From the NCBI GenBank assembly GCA_965279125.1, contig CBDIHL010000043.1, positions 186,001 through 250,000 on the forward strand: a stretch of 64,000 nucleotides of DNA, read 5' to 3'. The first letter of the stretch is position 1; every line of letters starts with the position of its first letter. The position numbers and the translations under genes are program-made. This document shows, in pieces, positions 1-7,722 of this stretch. Below the pieces are notes generated by a model. It worked only from the letters and a program-made list of their open reading frames with translations, was not told the DNA's origin and searched no databases. Source of the DNA: Dinoroseobacter sp965279125. GTDB taxonomy: Bacteria > Pseudomonadota > Alphaproteobacteria > Rhodobacterales > Rhodobacteraceae.

Positions 1-977
1 GCCTGCAATGCCCCCCCGAAATTCAACACATCCGAGCGGTCGAGCACCACGATGCGCGCCTCCAGCATGATATGGCGGCGCGGCACATCGACGGTGCGCA
101 CGTTCGACAGGATGCGGCGGGCGATATGCTCGGGCGCGCTGATCGAGATGGAGTTCGACACCGCATCCGCGCGCACAAACTCCGTCACCGTGTTCGGGAG
201 CAGGTTCAACATGCTCTCGGCGGTGACATGGTTCAGCTTGATGATCTGGGTCTGGTGGACATTGGCGGTGTTCAGCGCGAGGGCGGGACCCGGTTCGTCC
301 ACGCGGGTCAGGTGACTGACAATGACCGACGAGGCGCGCTCGGGTGCTGTGATGGCGATGATGTTGCGACCGGGATCGACGCGGGTGAAAACCTGTAGGT
401 TTTCGGGCAGCAAGCCACGGGCCTGCTCGGCCTCGATATGCTGCAACGTGATGAAGATCGTCTCGCCATTGCCTTGGTCGATCTGCTCCAGATCGGCGAG
501 GATGCGCGTCAGGATGTTGCGCGGGGCGGTGACGGCGAGGCGCGTGCTCGATCCGGTCTCGAAGCGCACATATTGCTGCAAAGGCCCCGGCAGAAGCGAG
601 CGCGCGGCCTCGGGCGAGACATGCTGCAACTTCACCACGCGGGTCTCGGAGACCTCGGTCAGCAAGTCAGATGACGCATCGGCGCTGTAGACGAGGTAAT
701 AATCGGGGGTGCGTTGGACCTGAAACTCGGTGCCCGCCAGAAGAAGATCAAGCGCACGCTCGACGCTGGAGTTCTCGATCGTGACCGACACCACGCCCTG
801 AACCGTCGGATCGGCGATAATATTCACCCCCGCCTGCCCTGCCACATCTTCAATGGCCTGCCGCAAGTCCGACTGGAAGAAGACGTTATCCACAACCTGT
901 TCGTCCTGTGCAGACGCCATCGGCGCACACAGGATCGCTGCGCACACAATAAGTGTACGTAAACCGCTCGTTTTCAT
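1..977 (-). CDS. Secretin-like outer-membrane channel, N-terminal part (runs off window)
   Basis: About 325 residues are visible before the gene leaves the window. A signal peptide ends near residue 23 (ASA/QDEQ). A secretin/TonB short N-terminal (STN, N0) domain follows at about 28-80, with the IEDVAGQAGVNIIADPTVQG pattern typical of secretins. Three secretin_N-like repeats lie at about 105-165, 170-230 and 238-298; each contains a leucine-rich (L/N)LLP segment followed by R(V/F) and an alternating (L/I)xI(S/T)APE strand. The visible end (about 300-325, MLEARIVVLDRSDVLNFG) matches the entry to the secretin beta-barrel domain. The family forms multimeric outer-membrane gates for type II secretion, type IV pili or phage. 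It is the last visible gene of a minus-strand cluster, 44 nt after a pilin-like gene. Start ATG at 977, preceded by a GAGAGCAGG-type ribosome site. The substrate is unknown; linkage to neighbours is inference. Confidence 0.8.
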   Translation of the reverse strand, partial: MKTSGLRTLIVCAAILCAPMASAQDEQVVDNVFFQSDLRQAIEDVAGQAGVNIIADPTVQGVVSVTIENSSVERALDLLLAGTEFQVQRTPDYYLVYSADASSDLLTEVSETRVVKLQHVSPEAARSLLPGPLQQYVRFETGSSTRLAVTAPRNILTRILADLEQIDQGNGETIFITLQHIEAEQARGLLPENLQVFTRVDPGRNIIAITAPERASSVIVSHLTRVDEPGPALALNTANVHQTQIIKLNHVTAESMLNLLPNTVTEFVRADAVSNSISISAPEHIARRILSNVRTVDVPRRHIMLEARIVVLDRSDVLNFGGALQ

Positions 978-1021
978 GTAGGCAACCTGCTCTCTGCCCT
1001 TATTTTTTTCTCATTCTAGCC

Positions 1022-1669
1022 TTAACGTTCGAAAATTGAAAGTGCGATTGATGCCGTGTAGGTGCCCGGTGCGGCAAAAATGTCGGCTGAAGTGCTTTCA
1101 AACAAAGGCTGAATGTAGATGCGGCCGATTTTTGGGCCGCGGCGCAGGTTGGATCGGATCCGCCAGTCATGTCGGTTTTGTGTATAGTCCCAAAGCGTCA
1201 GGCTGCCCGGCGCGATGACGTTGGGCTGGCTAAATCCGTCCGGCCCGAGCGACGCATCAATCACCTCTATGCGCACGTCATAGTAGATTTCAGGGACATC
1301 TGCGCCCGGATCAGTGGCATATTCAAACACACCCAAGCGGCGCTTGTTGATCATTTGGCGGTCATCGGGACGCACGCGCAGCTCCACACGGGCGTCGCCC
1401 CACATCGCGAACTCGATATAGCCCTGCCCCGACACGCAAAGCCCCAGCGCCGAGCCGCAGCCCCCGCTTAATTCCATCGACACGTCCGCGCTGCCGCTCT
1501 GCGGAAAGTCGATCCATATGTTCCGGCGCGTTTGCGACAGCACGCTGGTATTGGTGATAACGGTTGCAGGCTCGGACTTGCCTGAGGACACGCTCTGCGC
1601 CTGCACGGGCAGCGCCCATACAATCAGTACCGCAAGGAGGTGGATCAATCGTGTCATTGCTCTCCGCAT
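1022..1669 (-). CDS. Exported beta-rich protein, paralogue B
   Basis: A 215-aa exported protein of no family I can name. The N-terminal hydrophobic signal (RLIHLLAVLIVWALPVQAQ) is cleaved near AQA/QS. It is clearly paralogous to the next upstream gene: shared blocks are IDFP near the mature N-terminus, RRLG.F.YATDP.ADVP, YYDVR.EVIDA.LG.DGF, IGRIYIQPLF, and a final beta strand YTASIALSIFER. The alternating hydrophobic C-terminal strand resembles the last strand of DUF4402/spore-coat-U-like fimbrial subunits. I place the start at the ATG at 1669 because GAGG lies seven bases upstream; an ATG at 1657 is also possible. It lies 46 nt after its paralogue and 44 nt before the secretin gene, so co-expression is likely. 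A structural subunit or tip adaptor role is inference. Confidence 0.75.
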   Translation of the reverse strand: MRRAMTRLIHLLAVLIVWALPVQAQSVSSGKSEPATVITNTSVLSQTRRNIWIDFPQSGSADVSMELSGGCGSALGLCVSGQGYIEFAMWGDARVELRVRPDDRQMINKRRLGVFEYATDPGADVPEIYYDVRIEVIDASLGPDGFSQPNVIAPGSLTLWDYTQNRHDWRIRSNLRRGPKIGRIYIQPLFESTSADIFAAPGTYTASIALSIFER

Positions 1670-1715
1670 GTGCGGCCCTCGACCGGGGCCTGCGCCTGGC
1701 AAGACTAACAGCAGA

Positions 1716-2354
1716 TCAGCGCGTCGTCACCAGCAGCTCCAGCGAGGCCGTATAGACGCCCGGCACCGCGATGTTCAGATCCTCAAGCGAGGAGCCGCCA
1801 TCAAAGAGCGGCTGGATATAGATCCGCCCGATCTTGTTGCCGTTGCGCAGGTTTGTGCCTCGGGTCCAGCGTTGCTTGGTCTGGGTGATATCGTCGAGCA
1901 TGATCAGATCGGGGTTTTCCACCTCGTCCATACCAAACCCGTCTTCGCCCAAAGCGGCATCAATGATCTCGAAGCGCACATCGTAATAAAGCGGCGGGAC
2001 ATCCGCATCGGGGTCAGTGGCATAGGTGAACCGGCCCAGGCGACGCTCGTTGATGCGCACGCGGGTGCCGCGTTCCGGGCGGGCGCGCACCTGTACGCGC
2101 GAATTGCCGATCAACTCGAAATCAATCGTGGCCACACCCAGCATACAGATGCCGGTATCGGTGTCACAATCGCCGGAAATCTCCAGCTCGATATCGGTGG
2201 CGCCGCCATCGGGGAAGTCGATCAAGACCACCTCCGGCACGCTCAGCGAAACGGACAATTGGTTGGACAACAGATCAACCGCCGACGCCATCGGCGCAGA
2301 CAGGCCCAGAATAAGGGCAGATACCAAGGATACTTTTCTATACCACATACGCAT
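1716..2354 (-). CDS. Exported beta-rich protein, paralogue A
   Basis: A 212-aa exported protein with a signal peptide ending near residue 25 (MASA/VDLL). The mature part is predicted mostly beta: SLSVPEVVLIDFPDGGATD, a two-Cys loop (GDCDTDTGIC), then RRLGRFTYATDPDADVPPLY, YYDVRFEIIDAALGEDGF, IGRIYIQPLF and a terminal strand YTASLELLVTTR. The same blocks occur in order in paralogue B, including the two-cysteine loop (GGCGSALGLC in B), so the pair arose by duplication and each probably forms one disulphide. It lies 41 nt downstream of the tandem Ig-like protein. No family name is offered; pilin-like or accessory fibre subunit is the best guess from architecture and context. Confidence 0.75.
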   Translation of the reverse strand: MRMWYRKVSLVSALILGLSAPMASAVDLLSNQLSVSLSVPEVVLIDFPDGGATDIELEISGDCDTDTGICMLGVATIDFELIGNSRVQVRARPERGTRVRINERRLGRFTYATDPDADVPPLYYDVRFEIIDAALGEDGFGMDEVENPDLIMLDDITQTKQRWTRGTNLRNGNKIGRIYIQPLFDGGSSLEDLNIAVPGVYTASLELLVTTR

Positions 2355-2395
2355 TTGTCCGAGTCCCCAAAGGAGGTTTACCTTACGACGACTCG

Positions 2396-4057
2396 CTACT
2401 CCTCACTAGCTGTAATTGTTTTTGCCCCATTGTCGTCCGTCGTAATCGCAACATTCAGATCCTGAGTGGCGCGATTGTTGCCGGAATAATCGAAACTGGC
2501 GCGCAGGATGTAGGCACCATCCTCGACCGCTGCGATGTCAAATACACCGGCATAGTCCCAGACGGAAAAGGGCAGCATCAGATCGCTCCCGCCATCAAGG
2601 GTGATTGTCCGAACCGTATCATCCGCGACCGAGATCAACTGCGCGGTCGGCTCCAGGACGGTATGTGCATTGCCTGCATTCACCACCCGGGCGCGCAACA
2701 CATGCTCGCCCTCGCCGCCCACCGCGGCATAGCTCAGCCGTTCCAGCACCACATTCGGCGCGGAGGTCGCCCCATCGCGGTCCAGCACGACCTTTGCGCG
2801 CGAAGTGCCTGCGGTCTGGCCATCGGGATAGGTCGATGAGACCACGACATTGGCATAATAAAACGGATGCACCGGCACGTCTTCGGGCAACCGCGCGCTC
2901 AGGCGTACATTGCGCGACGAGTTCGGGCGCATGGTCACCGTGCTGGGCGAGATTTGCACCCAATTGGCCGCCGACAGGTCCGATCCCATCATGTCGCCAA
3001 TCGCGACATTCTCCAGCTCAGTCGGCACTTCCGGTGTCAGCACGACCTCGACGGTGGCATCGCTTGGATTGCTCAGCTTGATCGCCTGCGTGCGCGAGGC
3101 TCCGGGGCGCACGGCCACCTCGATCACCTCAGGGTCGATCAGAATGGCGGTGTCATAGGCAATCGAGTCCAATTCCGGGTCGCCCTCAAAAGCAATCTCG
3201 GAGGTGATGCGCGGCAATTGACGGCCATCTACTGTCAGATTGCCGGTCAAACGGTAATTGCCGGACGGCAGGCTGCGGCCCATCTCGGCGGCAAGGTTCA
3301 GATCGCTGCCGGGAATGATGCCGCGCTCTTCGATCTCGGCATTGGTGACGAGGCGCCAATTGCCCGCCTCTTCACGCTCGACCCGGACGGTGCCGTTCAG
3401 GCGCGAATAGGTCTCGCCCTGATTGACGATATTCATCAAGGCCTGCGCCCGCGCCGTCCCCCCCGCGCCAAAGGCGGCGTTGGGCTGCAACAGGCGCATG
3501 TCGAGGCCCAGCAGATCAATATTCTGGCGCGCCGGGCGCCCCGAGATCGTCAGAATGATCGGAACCAGAAACTGAAAGCGCAGGCGCACGGCATCATCCG
3601 TGTCACCTTGCGCATCCGAGGTGACCAGCAACGCAGATAGGCTCGTGCCTCGGGCGTTGCGGGGAATCGCAGCGGACAGAACCACATCGACTGATTGCTG
3701 CGGACCGACGGTGACAGTCTGGTTGGAATTGGAAAACCATTCACGGTTGGACTGGTGCCGCTCGGGGTCAAACACCTCTTCGGTGTCTTCAAACAGCCAG
3801 CTGCCATCTTGGCTTTGCAGCAGATCGACATGGCGAATGGTCATCTCGAAGGCTTGCAGATCGGTGCTGTTTGACAGCTCGAACGGAATATCAATATTGC
3901 GGCCGCTGGGCACATCCGCCTCGACCCGGATCGGGGAGACCGAAAACCCCTGCGCCTGCGCGGGACCGGTCGGCGCAAAAAGCAGCGTTGCCAAAGCGAC
4001 AGTGGCGAAAGCCATGACCTTGGACACTGCCCGGAATGAAGAACCTGTAAAGCGCAT
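2396..4057 (-). CDS. Exported tandem Ig-like protein, PapD/DUF916-like, possible chaperone
   Basis: A 553-aa protein with a signal peptide ending near residue 35 (AQA/QGFSVSPIR). The mature protein is an internal duplication. Unit A1 (about 38-172) begins SVSPIRVEADVPSGR with LSN and contains VTVGPQQSVDVVLSAAIP; A2 (about 303-425) repeats this as LIDPEVIEVAVRPGASRT, LSN and VTMRPNSSRNVRLSARLP. Units B1 (180-295) and B2 (435-545) are a second Ig-like fold sharing VN.G...S-type and G.Y.L strands. The A unit resembles PapD-type pilus chaperones and the Gram-positive DUF916 domain; the A+B order recalls DUF916-DUF3324 WxL-interacting proteins, here twice. Its location between subunit-like genes suggests a periplasmic chaperone or scaffold. 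The fold assignment is by motif, not by alignment. Confidence 0.7.
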   Translation of the reverse strand: MRFTGSSFRAVSKVMAFATVALATLLFAPTGPAQAQGFSVSPIRVEADVPSGRNIDIPFELSNSTDLQAFEMTIRHVDLLQSQDGSWLFEDTEEVFDPERHQSNREWFSNSNQTVTVGPQQSVDVVLSAAIPRNARGTSLSALLVTSDAQGDTDDAVRLRFQFLVPIILTISGRPARQNIDLLGLDMRLLQPNAAFGAGGTARAQALMNIVNQGETYSRLNGTVRVEREEAGNWRLVTNAEIEERGIIPGSDLNLAAEMGRSLPSGNYRLTGNLTVDGRQLPRITSEIAFEGDPELDSIAYDTAILIDPEVIEVAVRPGASRTQAIKLSNPSDATVEVVLTPEVPTELENVAIGDMMGSDLSAANWVQISPSTVTMRPNSSRNVRLSARLPEDVPVHPFYYANVVVSSTYPDGQTAGTSRAKVVLDRDGATSAPNVVLERLSYAAVGGEGEHVLRARVVNAGNAHTVLEPTAQLISVADDTVRTITLDGGSDLMLPFSVWDYAGVFDIAAVEDGAYILRASFDYSGNNRATQDLNVAITTDDNGAKTITASEE

Positions 4058-4102
4058 GCTCGTGCCTTTGTTTTTTAGTTTTTGATGTGCGCATTTTTTA
4101 GC

Positions 4103-4132
4103 AAAAAAGGGGGAACCGGTCCAGTTCCCCCC
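4103..4132 (-). terminator. Rho-independent terminator inside the pilin-like operon
   Basis: Arms GGGGGAAC (4109-4116) and GTTCCCCC (4124-4131) with a 7-nt loop are followed on the minus strand by six T (4108-4103). It lies just after the small subunit gene and before the 553-aa gene, so it should cut most transcripts after the subunit and let a minority read through. Confidence 0.85.
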
Positions 4133-4159
4133 ATTTCAACTCAGCGCTTCATCAAGCGA

Positions 4160-4771
4160 TTAGATGTTGCTGACCGTGACAGTCACAGTCGACGAATAGA
4201 CATCTGGTGGGGCGATCGACAGAGCACCGGCTGGCGCGCCTGCAAGATCGTCATCGGCATTGCCGCTCCAGTCCTGTGGATCAAAGATCGCGCCAACGCC
4301 GTAGCGACGCACGCCGCGGTTCGGGTTGGAATGGGCGACATGACCCTCGGTCGCGTCCCAGCCAACGATGTCACTGTCGCCATCGGTGCGGTCATCGGAC
4401 GAGATGTCGGTGTCCAGGAACAAGGTCCCTGCAATGTAGTTGTCGCTGTCATCGGTGCCGACGAATTTCACCTTCTCAGCGTCTTCTGCGCCCCAAGTCT
4501 CGTCAGGGGCGACGTTGATCGAGTAGCCGGTGTTGGCCGCAACGAAGAACTGGGCACGACCTTCGGCGCGGGTCTTGCCCGTGCTGTCGAGGTTGTCGAC
4601 GGTGATGTCGTTGGCGGTCATCTCCATGGTGTTGTCGGTGACAAACAACAGGATGATCGGGTTTACCGTCAGGCGAACAGTCAAAGTGCTGTCCTTGCTT
4701 GCGGCAGATGCGGCACCTGGAACCAGCATGGCGGCAGTCAGGGCGGCGGCGGTAAATTTCTTATTCAACAT
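4160..4771 (-). CDS. Small exported pilin-like subunit
   Basis: A 203-aa protein with a classic signal peptide (cleavage near AASA/ASKDS, residue 23). The mature protein is acidic and beta-rich. It begins STLTVRLTVNPIILLFVTDN, has a TGYSINVAPD strand, an Asp-rich middle (DNYIAGTLFLDTDISSDDRT), and ends in an alternating strand YSSTVTVTVSNI, like the C-terminal strands of DUF4402 or Csu-type fimbrial subunits. Start ATG at 4771 has a CGAGG ribosome site eight bases upstream. Being promoter-proximal and followed at once by a terminator implies it is made in excess over the downstream genes, as expected for a major fibre subunit. I could not match it to a named family; calcium-binding surface protein is an alternative given its acidity. 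Confidence 0.75.
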   Translation of the reverse strand: MLNKKFTAAALTAAMLVPGAASAASKDSTLTVRLTVNPIILLFVTDNTMEMTANDITVDNLDSTGKTRAEGRAQFFVAANTGYSINVAPDETWGAEDAEKVKFVGTDDSDNYIAGTLFLDTDISSDDRTDGDSDIVGWDATEGHVAHSNPNRGVRRYGVGAIFDPQDWSGNADDDLAGAPAGALSIAPPDVYSSTVTVTVSNI

Positions 4772-5007
4772 GTGTAGCCTCGTTTTCTAAACTTGGAACG
4801 CATTGGCAGCGCGTTGGTTGGTGTGATCCATCTCTGGGATGACACTGGTATCCCCCTCAATCAGGGCCAAATTTCCGAAAGACTGAGGCAAGTTCGTGTT
4901 AAATTGAGGAAAGATTGCGGCACGCGGACGGGTCCGCAGCCCGGCGGCGTTAACGATTTATCAATGAAATAAAGAGGAAGCGGCCAGTCTAGCGCGGCTT
5001 ACGTATC
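4772..5007. promoter_or_regulatory. Spacer with probable promoter of the pilin-like operon
   Basis: This 236-bp, relatively AT-rich gap separates yacG from the pilin-like operon, both read leftward. It holds a GCGGAC-gg-GTCCGC inverted repeat (4924-4937) and AT-rich stretches around 4895-4920 and 4950-4975. No protein-coding signal was seen. A promoter for the subunit gene must lie here or upstream, but I cannot name -35/-10 boxes with confidence. Confidence 0.4.
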
Positions 5008-5208
5008 TTACGTATCGTCGTCTCGCGTCGGATCCGGCACCACGGCGTCCGGATCATCTTCCACCGACGCCCCTGCGGGAATCGCATACGCCCCCGTCAC
5101 CCAGCGCCCCAGATCCACATCCGCACAGCGTGCCGAGCAAAACGGCTTGGGCGATCCCTCAACCAAGGCGCGTTTGCAGATCGGGCATGGGGGCAGTTTG
5201 CTGGCCAT
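5008..5208 (-). CDS. yacG: DNA gyrase inhibitor YacG
   Basis: A 66-aa zinc protein of the YacG/DUF329 family: CPIC at residues 8-11 and C..RC (FCSARC, residues 24-28) form the four-cysteine zinc site, followed by the family hallmark DLGRWVTGAYAIP. YacG binds gyrase and blocks its DNA binding. An in-frame ATG 72 nt upstream exists, but it would overlap the preceding gene and add non-family sequence, so the start at 5208 is chosen. The start lies 2 nt after the stop of the RNase E/G gene, so translation is probably coupled. Acidic C-terminal tail. Confidence 0.95.
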   Translation of the reverse strand: MASKLPPCPICKRALVEGSPKPFCSARCADVDLGRWVTGAYAIPAGASVEDDPDAVVPDPTRDDDT

Positions 5209-5210
5209 CT

Positions 5211-6254
5211 CTACATAACATCCGTCAAGGGCACGCGGTCGCGCTTGCGCTGCAGCTCGAAATTGCCCAGCGGCGTCCACCCCGCTAACGCGGTCTCGGC
5301 CCCATCCCGGCGAAACGCAGCTTTCAGCGCGTCCTCCAGGCGGCGGCGATCATTCTTCGGCATCGGCGCGAAATCCACGATGATCTGCCCGCCTAAACCC
5401 GCAAGCCTAAGCGCACGGGGCAAGGCCTTGGCCGCTGCCAGATTGGCTTTGAGGCCCGCCGCAGGCGACGTATCGCCCCCGGTATTCACATCAACCGCAA
5501 TCAAAGCGCGGGTCGGCTCGATCACCATCGAGGCCCCAGCGCCCAAGCTCCAGTCCCCGCTCAGCGCAGGCTCCAGCGCGTCGAGCACCCCGTGATGGGC
5601 AAACGCCTCCGGGTCGTCCTCCAGCGCATCCGGCGCAGGCGAGGCCCAATCGCGCCATGCGGTTTCATGCGCGTCGGGGGCATCCACCAGCACTTCCGGC
5701 TCGCCCGAGGCATCTGCCAGAACCGCCTCGCACAGCTGACGCATCGCGGTGATGTCCTCGATCAAGACATCCTCATCCACCTCAGCCGAGGCCGAGCGCA
5801 GGATCAAACCAACGCCCTCAGCCACACCCGCCATCGCCTCTTCCGCCAAAATCCGCAGCGCACCGCGCAATTCCTCATCGCGGATGGAGCGCGCGATATT
5901 CAGACCCGGCGCGCCCGGCGTGACAATCGCATAGCGGCTCTTGAACAGCAGACGCGTATTCACAGGCACCGCCTTACCCGGCTCGGCCACGCCCGAGACT
6001 TGCACGAGCACAGCAGCCCCATCCGCAATCCCCTTGGCCCCGCGCAAGAACCCTGTCTGGCCGTCGGGCAAGCGGAGCATCGCCCCACCTTGCCCCTTCA
6101 TGGGCCGATCAAGGCGTCCGCGCAGGATCGTGCCGGGTTGAAAGCCGAACCGCTCGGGCGGATCAATCATGATATCCTCAAGCCGCCCATCCACGACCAA
6201 GGCCGCGCCCGCGCGATCCTCGATCCGGTCAAGGACAATCATCCGACCCTTCAT
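5211..6254 (-). CDS. Ribonuclease E/G family protein, short form
   Basis: A 347-aa RNase E/G-type endoribonuclease. The N-terminal half holds an S1-like region (LRLPDGQTGFLRGAKGIADG). The catalytic half shows RSIRDEELR, the magnesium-binding aspartate in AVDVNTGGDTS and a second in IIVDFAPM, as in RNase E (DVNSG and DF). It is shorter than RNase G (about 490 aa), and I see no CPxCxG zinc-link motif, so this form may not make the same tetramer. Start MKGRMIVLDR at 6254 overlaps the maf stop as ATGA; the longer reading frame runs through maf and is not coding. The maf–RNase–yacG order is conserved in Rhodobacterales. Confidence 0.9.
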   Translation of the reverse strand: MKGRMIVLDRIEDRAGAALVVDGRLEDIMIDPPERFGFQPGTILRGRLDRPMKGQGGAMLRLPDGQTGFLRGAKGIADGAAVLVQVSGVAEPGKAVPVNTRLLFKSRYAIVTPGAPGLNIARSIRDEELRGALRILAEEAMAGVAEGVGLILRSASAEVDEDVLIEDITAMRQLCEAVLADASGEPEVLVDAPDAHETAWRDWASPAPDALEDDPEAFAHHGVLDALEPALSGDWSLGAGASMVIEPTRALIAVDVNTGGDTSPAAGLKANLAAAKALPRALRLAGLGGQIIVDFAPMPKNDRRRLEDALKAAFRRDGAETALAGWTPLGNFELQRKRDRVPLTDVM

Positions 6255-6814
6255 GCGATCACTCCTACATGGCGCAGCAAACCTGCGGTTTCGGCCAATG
6301 GCAGTCCCACGACCGCCGAGTACGACCCCTGAAGCCACGGAATGAACGCAGCCGCTGGTCCTTGGATGCCGTAGCCACCGGCTTTGCCCTGCCAATCGTT
6401 CGTGTCGAGATAGGCCGCGATCTCAGCGTCACTCAGGCGCTTCATCTTCAGGGCAGTCTCGACATCGCGTTCCCACAGCTTATCCGCAGTGCGCATGGCC
6501 ACAGCCGTCACGACACGGTGACGCCGCCCACTCATCAACCGCAAGAACGCCTCCGCCTCGGCGCGATCCGCAGGCTTGCCCAGAATGCGCCGCCCCACAG
6601 CCACGGTGGTATCGGCGCTCAGCACAACCTCGCCCGGACCGACCTCCAACGCCTGCGCCTTCTCGCGCGCCATCCGCGCGCAATAGGGACGCGGCAGCTC
6701 AGCTTTCCAGGGGGTCTCGTCGATATCGGCGGCCCGGATTTCGTCCGGGACCACGCCGATTTGAGCCAGAAGCTCCCGCCTGCGCGGGCTGGCTGAACCG
6801 AGGATCAAGCGCAT
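6251..6814 (-). CDS. maf: Maf family nucleotide pyrophosphatase
   Basis: A 187-aa Maf/HAM1-like protein. The N-terminal LILGSASPRRRELL motif (residues 3-16) binds the nucleotide triphosphate, the SADTTV segment carries the catalytic aspartate, and GKP, SGRRHRVVTAV and GKAGGYGIQG are further family blocks. The family hydrolyses modified or non-canonical NTPs such as dTTP/UTP analogues to monophosphates, limiting misincorporation. It starts 7 nt after infA and overlaps the RNase gene by four bases, so the three genes are one translational unit. Confidence 0.95.
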   Translation of the reverse strand: MRLILGSASPRRRELLAQIGVVPDEIRAADIDETPWKAELPRPYCARMAREKAQALEVGPGEVVLSADTTVAVGRRILGKPADRAEAEAFLRLMSGRRHRVVTAVAMRTADKLWERDVETALKMKRLSDAEIAAYLDTNDWQGKAGGYGIQGPAAAFIPWLQGSYSAVVGLPLAETAGLLRHVGVIA

Positions 6815-6821
6815 CGCAGCG

Positions 6822-7040
6822 CTATTTGAAACGGTAGTTAATCCGACCTTTAGTCAGATCATACGGGGTCATCTCGACCTGAACTTTGTCGCCAGCCAGA
6901 ACACGGATGCGGTTCTTGCGCATCTTGCCTGCCGTATGTGCGATGATCTCATGGCCGTTTTCCAGCTCGACCCGAAATGTCGCATTGGGCAGGAGTTCCT
7001 TCACGACGCCGGGGAATTCGAGCAGTTCTTCCTTGGCCAT
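6822..7040 (-). CDS. infA: Translation initiation factor IF-1
   Basis: A 72-aa single S1/OB-fold protein, full family length, with the near-invariant sequence MAKEELLEFPGVV, FRVELENGHEI, HTAGKMRKNRIRVLAGDKV and the C-terminal LTKGRINYRFK. IF-1 occupies the A site of the 30S subunit during initiation with IF-2 and IF-3. The ribosome site GGAGATACC precedes the ATG. It leads the infA–maf–RNase–yacG unit. Confidence 0.98.
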   Translation of the reverse strand: MAKEELLEFPGVVKELLPNATFRVELENGHEIIAHTAGKMRKNRIRVLAGDKVQVEMTPYDLTKGRINYRFK

Positions 7041-7134
7041 GGTATCTCCATTGTAAAATCACCCCCTAGTGGGGCGCGGGCACTTGATGCGCCTGTTTGC
7101 GATGGTTTTCAAGGCTGCATTGCAGCATCGGGCG

Positions 7135-7722
7135 TCACAGGCGCTTTATCCAAAATTGCAGCGGCTTTTGGGTGTCACTGGTCTGGTCCAGATCACGCCA
7201 GCCAAACTGCGCAATGATACCTGGCATCGGCGCGTAGCCCCGTCCGCGCCAAAACGGCTCAAGCGAGCGCGCATCATCTGGCCGCAGCGGATGGTCCTGA
7301 GGCCGCACCACCGCACAAAACGCCACATAGGCGCGCCCCAAAGCCCGCGCCTTGCCCTCACGCGCGTCAAAGAACCGATGCCCGACACCCAAACCACGGT
7401 ACTCAGGCAACAAAACCGATTCCGCACAATAGAACACATCCTCAAGCGCAATCTCCGCGCCCTCAAACGCCGCCCCGAAATCAGCAGCGTGATCTTCCAG
7501 CGGCGTGCCCGTCGCCGCCCCCACAAGACGCGCCCCGTCAAAGGCGCCCACCAACACGGCGTCTTCTTTCTTGCTGTAAATACTCAAATACCCCCGCTCA
7601 TACGCGAGATCACCGTCATACAGATACGGCCACGCCCGAAACACGCTAATCCGCAAGCGCGCCACATCTGGCAAGGCCGCATCCAGCGCAGCCCCGCTCA
7701 AGATACGAACGTCGAGTGTCAT
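7135..7722 (-). CDS. GNAT family N-acetyltransferase
   Basis: A 195-aa GNAT-fold protein. The acetyl-CoA-binding motif A is seen as VLLPEYRGLGVGHRFFDAREGKA (the R/Q-x-x-G-x-G/A loop is YRGLGVG), preceded by a YDGDLAYERGYLSIY segment and a variable substrate region. The target molecule cannot be told from sequence. Its start overlaps the upstream phosphatase stop as ATGA. An internal stretch (7567-7587) matches the non-coding AAATACTCA repeat found elsewhere in the window; here it is read in frame as YLSIYSKK. Confidence 0.85.
   Translation of the reverse strand: MTLDVRILSGAALDAALPDVARLRISVFRAWPYLYDGDLAYERGYLSIYSKKEDAVLVGAFDGARLVGAATGTPLEDHAADFGAAFEGAEIALEDVFYCAESVLLPEYRGLGVGHRFFDAREGKARALGRAYVAFCAVVRPQDHPLRPDDARSLEPFWRGRGYAPMPGIIAQFGWRDLDQTSDTQKPLQFWIKRL
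7567..7587. repeat. AAATACTCA repeat, copy 1 (inside GNAT gene)
   Basis: Begins TTTCTTGCTG and ends TAAATACTCAA. It matches copies at 37920-37940 (inverted), 37965-37985 and 51462-51481 except around the four central bases. This is the only copy inside a reading frame, so it may be fortuitous. Confidence 0.5.

Noticed and set aside
4895..4975. CtrA-type binding site upstream of the pilin-like gene
   Set aside because: TTAA and GTTAAC words are present but the TTAA-N7-TTAA spacing is not met.
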